From Todiramphus chloris collaris (Eukaryota > Chordata > Aves > Coraciiformes > Alcedinidae), in contig JANVCC010000018.1 of the NCBI GenBank assembly GCA_025345505.1, forward strand, positions 59,257,553-59,321,552: a DNA stretch of 64,000 nt, in the 5' to 3' direction. Positions within the stretch are counted from its first letter, which is position 1. Each line of letters opens with the position of its first letter. Below are positions 31,600-43,500 of the stretch, one piece after another. Under the pieces are notes generated by a model. The model did no database searches. It saw only the letters and a list, made by a program, of their open reading frames with translations, and was not told the DNA's origin. The translations under genes and the position numbers were made by a program.

Positions 31600-34475
31600 T
31601 TCAACTGGAGCGGCATTTATTCCACTTTTTTTTATTTCCCGAATGACCGAGCACATATTTTGTAAGGACTAGAGAATATTTGTTAAGCCACTCTGCTTGG
31701 CAGAGGAAGCGTAGGCACCATCATCAGAAGAATGAGGGTGGTATAGATGAATAGATGGTGTCTGACCTGTCTGACCAGGCAGGGCTGAGCAGCACAGCAT
31801 GAGGGGTGAGGGCTCTCATGGCTTGGTGAAGTGCTGGCCCACCTGAATGATCAATAAATGAAGAATAAATCACGCTTTCGCTATTTTTATCTCCAGGAAG
31901 GCAAAGAGCCAAGTTTGAGGAATAGGCATTGCAATGTGAATTAGCAGCTGAACTCTTCCATGTACCAGGCCAGTAGACACCTCCTTTTGGCAAGCTACGG
32001 TCACCTTTTATGTGTGTGTAAATATCCCCGGAGCACACAGAGCAATTAGTTGAAGGCTGAGGTTCACAGTGCATTCTGTGTGTGTGCAGGACCTGGTGTT
32101 TTGTTCCTTGTCAGTTCACAAGCCTTAATTCATTTACAAATCAAGTATCTTTGTGTTGTAGGGACGGAGGCCACCTCTCTAGCTACATTCCTGGAATACC
32201 ACTGGAGGCTTTCTTTGGTAAGGAAGCTGCTCTCTACCTGGTTAATGACTTCAAGCTTACCTCAAATAATGCCATCAAGAAGCATGTCGAGGAGCTTCTG
32301 TATATACATATTTAAACAGGCTGTGCACCACTGATATTAGTGGAGTTCATCTGTGTTGGCATGGTTGTTATGGGAGCAGAATTTAGCCCCTGGTGCTCGT
32401 GATAAGCTGTATTTTGTACCAAACAGTCAAGTTATGGATCTCTGCTGTGAAATGAAGGTATTTAAGGAGTTTACTTCTTTGCTAAGTGTTGTATGCCATA
32501 TATGGTCAGTTGTGGGATTTTTTGCTGCTGTTTTCTTTTTTTTTTTTCCTTAGGAAGGCTCTCCTCCAAACTGCTGAATCATATTGCAACCATAGACCTG
32601 GTGATTTTTCAGAATTTGAATCATAGTTCAGTTCTCTGGATCTCAAGCTGTGAAGCCACATGTGGGCTCAGCAGTTTGGCAACCACCGAGTACAGATTTG
32701 GCAGTATCATATTCACAGGCCAGATGTTGGATGGCTCAGCTACAGCATACAGCATATTAGAACAATAACATGACTGACAATTGCTGTTTACTCTTCTTAA
32801 TTTAAATACCATGGTTTGTACTGTTCTCTATGATTTAGCCTGGATATTAGGAACCAGACTGCTTTAGATCTGTATCCCATCCTAGAAGGAAGTCTCACAT
32901 AACAACCCCACATGCAGTAAGAGGTTTTGCTCTTGCATTCCTCCTGCCAAATCCCCCAGTGAGAAGCTGTCTCAGTCAGGCCCACTTCTGAAGTCCGTTC
33001 TAGATATATTCAGGATTAACAAAAAGCATCATTATCCTGTGTGACCAGAAATAAGAAAGTTGGGGTGGTACCTCGGATGTATATATGTAGTATGATCATG
33101 TTTTGATTTAATTTTCTGCTTTGTCCTTACAAGCTGCAGTGGTAACTGCCTTTGCAATAATTACGTAATATAAAGATGATCTCTGTTAAAGCAGGATTTA
33201 TCTTCAAAGATGAGCTTCTTCAGTCTCAATCGGTTGAGCTCCTTCCTGCATGTACTTGATTTTTAATAACGTTCTATAATGTGTTTTGCACTTGCTAAAG
33301 TTTTGTGCATGTGATACAAGAAACTTAGGAGAGCCTTGAAAATTCAACTCCTGTATCAATATTTCTTTATGAGTACAATACTTAGTCTATGAAAACAGCT
33401 ACTCTTGTTTTGCAGGGCATTTAAAAGAAAAATCTTTATTTTTGCATAGGGAGTGCTAAATCTGGAAAGGAATAAGCAATGAATCACCTAGGCCAAATTA
33501 CTTTCTTATGTCTGCAGAAAACACACTGACAAAACTTTTTATTTTTTTATTTTGAGAATGAGTGTGAAACACATAGTAGCAAATTGTTCATTGATTTGAT
33601 CTAATTTATTTCGACTCAGTACTCAGCTTGAGACCTAGACAGAAATGAAAATAGAGAACGTATATAAAAAGCACTTACAAAAAGCAAGAAAATTCCTGTG
33701 CAAATGTGAATATTGAAGGATCATCCTTTAGGCAGGACTGATGATTCCCCTGTGCCTGTTGTGCTAAAACCGCACCTTGAAGGTAATCTATCTGACAGTT
33801 TTCTTCCCTGGCCAACCAGTTAAACTGAGCAGTTCTGCAGAAAGAAGTAGCACTGGAACTGAGAATGACTTGTGCTGGAACAGAAGTTACCACATAGGTG
33901 AGCAGGAGGCAACTTTTGTGTGCCAGTCTCAGCACTGAGCACTGAGATAGATAGAAGGCTCAAAAGGCTTGTCTCAAAAGGAAGAAGGGATCTGGAGATA
34001 GGAAGAAGAGATGTTAGAAGATAAATAGCTTCTTGGGGTCCATGACATGGAAAAGAGAATGGTTCTGTTGTCTTGGTGTAGAAGAAGACTTCTGAAGACA
34101 AAATGAGAAGAGTGGCCTAAATATATGAAAGAACCAAGACAACTTTTTGTTTGCCTTGTTTTGTATTTCAGCAGTTGGGCTAAAGCTGGTTCCTCAGAAA
34201 AGAACATTAACTGAGCAAAGCAGCACAGGCCCTCAAAACAGAACAAAACAGCTGGAAAGAGAAAAAGACCCTAACAAAGGATCTCGTTATGGAGTTCAAT
34301 GACAGCAAATGGAAGCGGTCAAAGTACCCGGAAATTTTACAATACGTTTTTTCCAATAAATAGATACGTATAATATATATTTAAAGAGAAAGTAGCATGT
34401 TTTTGCACTGTTCTGATAATTTCCATTTTTACAATACAATGAGCTACTTGAATGCTCACTTACTGAGAAGAGCAG

Positions 34476-34936
34476 TGTCCTGGTTTTGCTGGGATAGAAT
34501 GCTAGGCTAGTCATGGTATACAGGCTATTAGCAGTTTGGAGTCAGCCAGGGCAGCTGACCTGAGATGGCTACAGGTGTATCCTGAGGTATATCCCATACC
34601 ATAAACATGATCATAATAAAGGGGGAGATTTGCTGAGGACAGGTGGGCCTCTTGCTTGCACTTCTCCAGCTCTTTGTCCTTGTCTCCATCCCTGGAAGGG
34701 CTCACTTACCATTCTGCTCCCAAGGACTGCTTTCTTATTTATTGTGACTGACATATATTCACTGGGCTAAGTACAACTTTGTATACTTTCTAGTGGTATT
34801 TGGTATCAGTCTGTCTGTTTTCAAATATTTTCATATTCCTCTCCTTTTCCTGATCTCCCTTCTCTGCTGTGGAGGGATCATTGGGTGATAGAGCAATTGC
34901 TATATTTTAGCCCCAGATAAGGGCTAAACAGAGACA
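34476..34936 (+). mobile_element. Probable solo LTR, avian ERV-L-like
   Basis: The block begins TGTCCTGGTTTTGCTGGGAT and ends near CTAAACAGAGACA, with TG...CA boundaries and about 461 bp. The 5' sequence, the inner GCCAGGGCAGCTGACC and the CCATACCATA segment resemble LTRs abundant in bird genomes that I associate with class III (ERV-L) elements. No internal retroviral genes lie beside it, so it looks like a solo LTR. Flanking pentamers (AGCAG and AACAG) are an imperfect candidate target duplication. The family name is from memory and the exact end is uncertain. Confidence 0.65.
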
Positions 34937-37483
34937 AAACAGAAAGGGTTTGAACAGAGCTTTTGATGAACACTTTATTATTAAAGAAGTGAGAGCTAAA
35001 CAGAGGAACTATAAAAATTCATCCCAGAGGAGGCCTCGACTCACAGATTCATGAAGGTTCTTCAGTATTCAAGTGGGAGAAAGCTTGCTCAAATAAGGTA
35101 TGTGAGTTCCAGTGAGAAAACTCCATTCTCAGTGGGTCTAACTGTCAAAACTATTGAAGCAGCTTTTGTAATGTGTATTAGTTATTATTTCTGTCCTGTC
35201 CAGGAGTCCAGCAAAGAACGAATGAAATCCCTGAAGACCAACTCAGTAGTTAAGTCATACGTTATTGTGGTCCTTGTTCTTGACAGAAAAAGGTCAGGTC
35301 AGAGATTGACTGGTATGCTGACAGTTTTCATTGAGTTTAATACTGTAAAATACAAATATCTAGTGGTCAGAGAAAAATGTGGTAATTCTACAGAAATGAA
35401 AAGTATTCCACAAGTTTTATTAGAAGAATTGAAAATAAACTAGAGGAAGCTTTTAAAAGCAGATGGTTTTGTTTCTTGGGAACCAGAACAACTGTAATAG
35501 AAGCAGTTGCTTACATGGCATACAGGATTTACCACTTAAAACATCTGAAGAGCAATGCAGAAAAAGGCTCATTGTTTTCCTGGAATTATGAGATACACAT
35601 GAAATGCTTCTAAAGTGCTTAAATTAGTCAAAGACATGATCCTACTGAGTGAAAAGAAATCTGTATGCTAGTTCATCTCTGCCTAGATTCTGAGCTGTTA
35701 AGTGTCTTATATACTGCTAATCTTAATCTGGATTTTATCTCTGCAGCATAATATTCTTATACTAAAGATATTGGACATCTTGCCTCAAGTGTTTCATAAT
35801 GCACAATTCCAGCAGATTTATGTGTGTTCTTACAGACAGATGCCATCACCTTTTGTTGTCTGAGAAGCAGAAGTGCTAACTGTCATTACACCCTGTGTCA
35901 TTTTGTAGCGGACAGGAAAAACAATGTTGTTGTTAAAATGTGGAGTTGAGAAAAAACAATCTTGTTGCATGATGTGTGTTACAATTTTAAGTCTTTGCAC
36001 GTCTCCAGTGGAATCCCCAGTAATACCCTCCCTTTCCTTCAGCATGGTGACGGAGGCTATGGCACCAGATGCAACACAGGATTTTGCAAGAAACTTGATT
36101 CTCTAAGTAGTAAATGTTAAGTACTAGCCAGATACCTCAGCTCAAATACCTTTTGAAATGAAAGGCAAATCCTAGAATAATTTCTCACCTTTACTACAAA
36201 CTTCAAACCCCGCAGTATATTTGGAAGAAAATGAGACATACCTAAGGGATGGAGAATTACACAGAAGCCATGAAATGGCACTTCTCTCCCCCTGAATTAA
36301 CAACTGAATTAATAAAAACTGTTACCCAAGGCAAGAGATATAGAGTGTGTACTGAAAACGCTTAGCCGGAGAATGGAATTGAAATGCCACAGGGTTTTTC
36401 ATCCTGGTAGGGAGGAGAGCTAGTACAAAGCTAAAAGGGGATAATTAAAACTCTTCAGTCCATTGTGTAATATGTGGAGAAGGAAACATTTCTTAGGGCA
36501 TATATTGTATTGGGGGTTGCTATATTTTCCGACATACATGTTTCTTGAAAAGAAATAGAAGTTTTCTCACTGCTGGGATACAGTATAGAACAATTATGAA
36601 TCTATTTACCCCAGGATAGTTGTGATCTTATCCATTTCTTGGGTTAAGGTTTGCTTTGTAAGAACAAAATCTAAAGTAATTGGTTTGGGTTGCTTTCTGA
36701 AACCCCCAATTTAATTGATTTCTCCCTTCCATTACCAGAACAATAAGAGGTATCTTTTTTTAACACTTGAATCAGAGAAAACATTAGTTGTCCCAACCTC
36801 TTAGTCACCCAGTGAGATCTTATCAAGCCTCTGTTTTTGTTTTCCTTGGTGCTTGAACTCACTAGAAGAAGATTTTGAATTATGGCTCCATGCATTTCTT
36901 CAAGAATGAGCTATAGATAAAGAAATCCAGGACTGACAAGTTTGCATTCAGTGAGATCAGAGTCACTGTAAGACTGAGTGGAAAACTGATGGCTAGGAAA
37001 GTAAGGAGAGGAACAAGGAAGGTTAAGAGTTGTGTGAGACAGGCATTAACTTTTCTGGTCCACTGTGAATGACGAGTGTATTTCCTGGATCTGTGTTCCC
37101 CCACACACATAGCCAGAAAATAAACTTCACAGATTAATTTCTAGGAGCATAGACTGGTTTCCGAAGAACATTATTACCTGGGAAATAGATTCTCTTTTTC
37201 AAAGTACACATTCTGGCTGTACTAGACCTAAAGAACTTGTCTGGCAAGCACATGATTTTCTTTTACATTGGTATTGCAAGAGTTTTCAAAGATTTTTTTT
37301 TCCTGTAATAGTTCTGTTTCTGTAGGCACTGCAGGAAGACGGTTGATGTCTGTTTTCCAGTATATGAATGACAAAATAGCCTTTTCAAGAAAGTGAAATA
37401 TGTAGCTTTCTCCTTTCTCCCTGTTAGAATAGTTGTCCTAAAGAAGAGAATATAACTTCAGAGGAAAATTAAATGCCTAATTA

Positions 37484-37568
37484 TAAATCAATAACGAAAA
37501 ATCAAAGAACTGTAGAAGCTATAGATCTAAATCAATAACGAAAAATCAAAGAACTGTAGAAGCTATAG
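37484..37568. repeat. Exact 41-bp direct repeat, period 44
   Basis: Copies at 37484-37524 and 37528-37568 are identical and separated by ATC. Each begins TAAATCAATAACG and ends GAAGCTATAG. The identity implies a recent local duplication or an assembly artefact. Confidence 0.95.
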
Positions 37569-40500
37569 CTCTTTGCTTAGTCTTTCATCTCCTCACAAAA
37601 GCAGTGGCTTTGTGTACACTCTGATTTTTCAGTGGAAAAGAATAGGAATTGTATCCTCTATGCTATTTTAATGTTAGCTGGCTATCACCTTCAGTACAGC
37701 GTTCATTAATTACTTTATGTACTTCAGAACAGCAAATCTTTTTTTCCATGCAGAAGACCTGTACTGCATGTTGTACTGCTGGATCTCCTGGCAGCTTTTC
37801 TGGATGGTATTTGTGAAAAGTTCTGAGCCATAAGCAGAAATGAATCAAGCAACTCTGCAATGAAGGGAAATAGTGTAAAATCTTTCATTGATATTCAGAG
37901 AACCTATTTATGTAGTGCTGACTAACATTGTTGTGCACGAGTAGTGTGGTGGATAAGTATCACCATCGTACACGGAAGAGCATCGTGATCATGCTTTCTA
38001 GGCATAGATTTATGCTAGGGCCAGGAAGCCTGTTGCCCATTTCCCCTCCCTTCTCCCTGTATCGCTGCCACAGGAGCACTTGCTGCTCAGATCATGTGAG
38101 GCTTGCACTGTGCCCCTACCTAATTCCACTTGCAGCTGCATGCAGCCTTTCATGTCTACTTCAGCTTGGAGTTGTGGGTCTGCTCGGAAGGAAATCCAGC
38201 CACGAGACACTTTAAGTAGCAGTTTGATCTTTGTCAGTGAGATCGACTCAATTTAGACACGTACTGTTGAGAGGTCAGATCTAGACTGGAATATGTTAAG
38301 GGCTGTCAGAACACTGTAAGTGGGAAAGGCAGACATTGCAACCACCAAGGGTTTGATTCCAGCAGAGACTCTTGTAAATGGGGATGTTTAATAGACCGTG
38401 GAGAAGTTAAAAGGAAGGATTAGACAACTGGTGGGGTCAAGTGCACTTAAGAAATCATAAATGCATAGGGTGGTGCTGTAATTAAAAATGCTCCTGCACT
38501 CACTTGGTTGGCCTTGGCATCAGAACCATGCCTAGTACAGGAATAACTTTGGTTCCAAGGGACTTCTCTAACTGGTTCAAATCATGAAAGCTTTAAAACT
38601 TATACATAGGGTTAAACTTAAAAAGACAGGGTGGGAGAAAATACCCAAATTATTCTGACTCTTAAATAAATTTAGCCACTCTGTATTCTGAAGTGAAAGT
38701 ATTTGTGATAGCTGTCTGGAAAGCAAAACTTGGCAAAAAAACCTTTCAATTCCTATTTTATCACATTTAAAAGACTATTTCTAAATGAGTATTTGTATTA
38801 AATATGTTCCCTGAAGAGCCTTGATAATATTTGTCAGAAGGATATTGATACTAAATGTCTGTAAAAAGCATAAGAATCTTCTGTTTTTTAAAATAAAAGG
38901 GTGTTTTTAATTGAAAAAAAACCCACTTTCCCTTGAGTATTTTTACTATCCGTAGCAAACACACACAAGAGTTGTGCAACACCATTAAATGCTTAGAATA
39001 ATATTTCCAATGCACACTTTGCTTGTTAAGTCAATGGAGTGTTTTCTTACACACCAGGCCAGAATCACATGATGAAATTCAAACTGATTGCTTTAGGCTT
39101 TCATGCTCTTTCGTTACTTATTTGGGTTGGGCATTTAGAAAGAAGATAAATCTAATATAAAAAATATTGACCTTCTCCTTGAAAGCATATTTTTAAATAA
39201 CTGTAAGACTTGCTGCTCTGTGCTTTGTGATGTGCTTCTTGCTGAGTTCAAGTTCAGATGTGCTTATATTTTCTAAGGGACAGGAAGTTGACAAATGCCC
39301 TCCTCACAGCAGCGATGGAAATGCATGAGCCTGAGGTCTGTAAATGCTGGAGAGAAAGAAGAGGCAGGAAAGGTCTGCCTGCTAATAAAAAGATTATTCA
39401 GAATATGATACTTATGTGAACCAAAATAGCACTTCTGTTTCTCTCATATTATATTTCTTGTATTTGGCATACAAAAATTCAGCTGGGATTCTGGCTTCTT
39501 AAAAACCCTTTTTACATGAAAAGAGAAGTGACCTTTCTTCCTTAAATGTGCTGGCCTCTCTAGCTCCTTACACAAATTTCAGCCATGTAGAGTGGAAGAA
39601 AGTAGTTTATCCTTAACAAAGGTTTTCAGGAAACTGAAGTTAGGACTATATCTGGAGTTTATGCAAAAACTGGTGGAGCTACAATAGAGACCATTTAGCA
39701 GAAATAAAACTGATGAAGATCAACCAGCATTATATTAAGATTTTTTTAATACACTTTATAAAATACCTCTTTATACTAAAGGCAAAAGTCAAGATCACTA
39801 ATACAGGGACTGCCTCGGACTGCAAGTGAAATGCCAACGAGGAACAGCAGGTCCTGGAAGGGATTGTAGAGGGAGATGGTGGAGTTGCCCTCCTTGAGTC
39901 TTTGCAGGCAGCATCTTCAGGTGTTTTGGCCAAACATCTGTTAGGTCTGGAGAGGTGCAGGACTGATAACACTGGAGAGCTCATTTACCAGATATCAATA
40001 GTGACATTTCAGGTGTTTTAGCATGAAGCTTTCAGGTGATTTGTGAAAATCCATAATCCTGCCTTCCTGCATGGATAATGAAGACCCATACTTCTTGCCA
40101 GTAAAATATGCAGAAAGCATTTGTTCCTGTATTCTGTCCCTGAAGGGGATACATTCTCTTTGTACCATATGCTTTGAGACTGGGCAATGCATGAAAGCAA
40201 AATCATGAGCTGTATTTCTGCCTGGTTCTTAGTAAGATAATAGAGAGTCTCACAGGGGATAAATGTAAGCTGCTTTGTTACTTATTTTCTTAGCATTATT
40301 TTTTGTGTTTTGCCCATTCTAAACAGTGCAGGCTGGGAAACAGGAAACTGCCTTTCCTCCTAAACTGTTTTGCATGCCACTGACAGGACATCCCCTGTGC
40401 CTTTTCAGTCCTACAGAAACACTTCTGAGTCTGTACGGCACCAATTATGGCAAGGCCTTCCTCCATAATGATAAATTCAGACAAATAATTTACAGCAGTC

Positions 40501-43500
40501 ATTTTTGTGCAAAAGCAGATCCATTCTGCACCAGTGAAGCTCTGCTCCCTGCTGGAAGGAAGCTGACAGGTTGCTGAACCATCTTCCTTCTTGCAGAGGG
40601 ATGCTACCAAAGATACCCAGCCTGGGCAGGAGGGAAGGATGGAGTAGCTGGTCTTGCCAGTGGAGCTGGACCCTCTCCTCACAAGCAGTAAAGTTACCGC
40701 TTCACCCCACCCACTGCTGGAGGGTGGGTGCCAAGGGCTGGTCCCACCACAGTGCCACACCAGACCACAGTCTGCCAGGGAAAGATGGTGCAGTGTGAGG
40801 CCTCAAGGCAAGCATTTCAGTAAGGGGTAAAATGGCTGGACAGGCTGCCCACTAGAAAACAGGGTTTTTTTCCATAGTGACTTCCCAGTCTTGGATATGC
40901 AGTCTCTAGTTACTGGAGGGATTCAGAGCTGGCACAGGCAGCCCCTTAAGTATTAGGCTGCCCTGTGTGCTTGGCATCAGATTCAGACAATTTTGAGAAC
41001 AGTTCAGATCTTCTGGAGGGTTGGGTTTTATTTTTTTGTTTTGAATTAGGGTTCTTTTTGGTGTTTCTTTCCAAAAGAAAGCAGTTCTATTTTTAGGACT
41101 TGGCCCAGATTGTTGAATCCAGAAGTCTGAGTTTTACTGTTGTTTCTTTTCCTCTCTTTGATCAAAACGAAGTGGTTCTGGCTGATCCAAGCCAAGCAAT
41201 GCTTCTGCCTCTCTTAAAGTTACACTCGAGGAGTGTATGTATGTGTGGAAAGTTTCTCTCAGTTTCCTGGAATAAAAAGGGTCTATGCTTCCTCCGAATC
41301 TATACTCTGTGCTTGTAAATGTCTCTATTAAGACTGGTTTTGTGGAACATTGTGAAGGGAAGCTTGCTTAAAATATGTCATTAAAGTGAATTTTATATTT
41401 GAAGCTTGTGTCCCCAGACTCTTCTGTTTTCTTTCTTGCTGCAGCTATATACTGCAGTATTTCAATGTATAATGTTTGTCTTCAGCCTGTAGAGATACCA
41501 AGATGCTCCATTTTTTTCACTTGTGGGAAATGAAACAGCATAACAAACCAATGATGAGAGCAGCGACTGAAGCCAAGTATCCCTATCCTCTCTCCTTTGG
41601 CTACAGCACATATGTAGAACCTGCACACCCAGGTTAGCTTCTGGATGAGATAGAATATTGCCTCCTCTGCATGGTGATACGCTTCAGCTAATTAGCTTTC
41701 TTATCTATGCTGTTTCCAGGGTCCATGGGATTCAGGTTAACATGGGGAGCTACCCCTCTTCAACCTCTACATGCAGTTTATAAATTGGTGCTTGCTCTCC
41801 CTTTATCTGAGAGCATCTGTCCTCCTGTTGCACAGAGTGCCTGAGCGGGCAGAAGGGCACATTTCTGCTGCTTGCTAGTTTGGGAGCTTTCCAAAGGAAT
41901 AGGGAAGGGCAGAGCCCATTTCTCCCAGTTTTGAAGGACCAAGGTGAAGTAGCAGTCAGCCACTTCCCATGTAACTGCAAATGTCAACCAGGCCACTGTA
42001 GACTGTCCTGAGGTCATTTTTGCAAACCATGGCTGGACACCTCTGCTCTGTGTTGTAATTTAGACTTTTTTTCCTACAGGCTGGGACTTTGGTTTGAAGA
42101 GGGGAACACGCCTTCTAGTAACTCTCAAATACAACCAATGTGCCATTGAGGACAGAGTTAAAATATGTGCCTGTCCTCAGGGTTTCCTTTTTTGCTAGAC
42201 AGAGGGGGGTCTCTATCCAAAGCTAGTCTCAGCAGTGAACAGGGTGGATGTGAGTCCCTGTAACCAGTGCCTGGTGGTAGGAGCCCAGCGTTGCAGGGCT
42301 GGGTGCTGGCGTTCTAAGCACCAGGCATCCCTGCAGTGTTGCCTCTGAATCTATTCCCGGATGTAGACTTGTGCTCTTACTAATAAGTACAGACTTAAGG
42401 CCTCCTTTCCAGGACTTGAAGGCATCCAGAAGATCCCAGGCTATTTTTTTAAGCACTCTGATCAAAACCATAATGAATTTCCAAACCATTTGCAACAGTT
42501 TCCAAATGTAAGCCTAGCCCCAGGTCTTAAATCCTATGTCAAAAAAAAAGGCATTCGTATGGAGCTTAGAATTTCCTGTGTCAGAAGTATCCCATGTTCT
42601 TTCTGCCTCTGGCTCTGGCTTTCAGAAGTTCAGAAATGTGTGAAGCTCAAAACAAATCTTGTTTTCCCTTGATTTCCATTTTGCTTTCCTTGGACGTTTA
42701 CAGCATTTTTTTCTTATAACAGCATGAAATTAATAGACATTCAAGAAACATTAATTCTGTTGTATTTGTGTTGTATTTTGCGCTTTTTTTTTTTCACCCT
42801 TTCACTTTTCTGCCAACAATCTAACAATGCCATGTTCACCTAGCAAAGAAACTTAGATGATTAGAGGCTAAAAAGTACATTTTTCAAAGGAGCGGAGGTG
42901 TTAGCTTCAGTTTCCTAGGCAAAATCTCATACAAGTAATTACATTCTGCCTACTGCATTCCTCTGCCACTTCAATTGGATATGGTGTTCTTCATCAATTT
43001 ACACCCTACACTTTTGCATAGCATTATCAAGTACTATTAAATATTTGTTGTCCAGCATCCCAGAGGCAGTGATTCAAGTAAGCCACCTACTAAGTGAAAA
43101 TTAGTAGCATATTCTTGTGGTAGTTCCATAAAAACCACTTGTTAGAGCAAAACTTTTAGAGTAAGATATGTTTTTAACCATGACTAGATAGTGCAACAAC
43201 CTGTGACAGCAACAAAATTAGCTATGGTTGCTTTCAAATGAGGAATGTTTGATGGTGACTTTGGTACAGCAATACAAGAGAAGCACTGTGGGACACCTGT
43301 ACTGATACCTTCAAACTGTGACCACTGTTTTACAATAGAAGCTGACAAATTACATCATTGGGTGAATTAGGGTGTGTTTTCTATAAGTGGAGGAGAAAAA
43401 TGATTAAGACCGTCCAGCCCACAGCAAAAATCTGGAGAAGGGGAGATGACAGCTGCTCCCATAGTGTGTTCACAGTGGGTAGGAGCTGTTCACAGTGGGT

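Larger units (their letters stand above)
13260..34475. other. Long non-coding region upstream of CCN2, proximal part
   Basis: I see no supportable gene in this 21-kb block. It is AT-rich and nearly free of recognisable transposons. It holds an imperfect hairpin (13325-13360), a double T tract (13652-13691), an exact CRE in an inverted repeat (16288-16308), an 18-bp A run (21897-21914), a triplicated ATTTAC motif (27430-27562), a T-rich stretch (27928-28035) and a 19-bp palindrome (31581-31599). The longest open frames (19415-19984 minus, 189 codons; 29134-29568 plus, 144; 15106-15531 plus, 141; 20336-20749 minus, 137) resemble no protein I know and fit or slightly exceed chance lengths. Confidence 0.55.

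Noticed and set aside
32162-32314. Plus-strand stretch reading as a Leu/Lys-rich peptide after a TTGTGTTGTAG acceptor-like site
   Set aside because: It looks mildly protein-like, but third positions are not biased, no family is recognised and no partner exon is visible.
38335-38375. GGTTTGATTCC resembling a tRNA B box
   Set aside because: There is no A box at the right distance upstream and no cloverleaf, so it is neither a tRNA nor a tRNA-derived SINE on this evidence.
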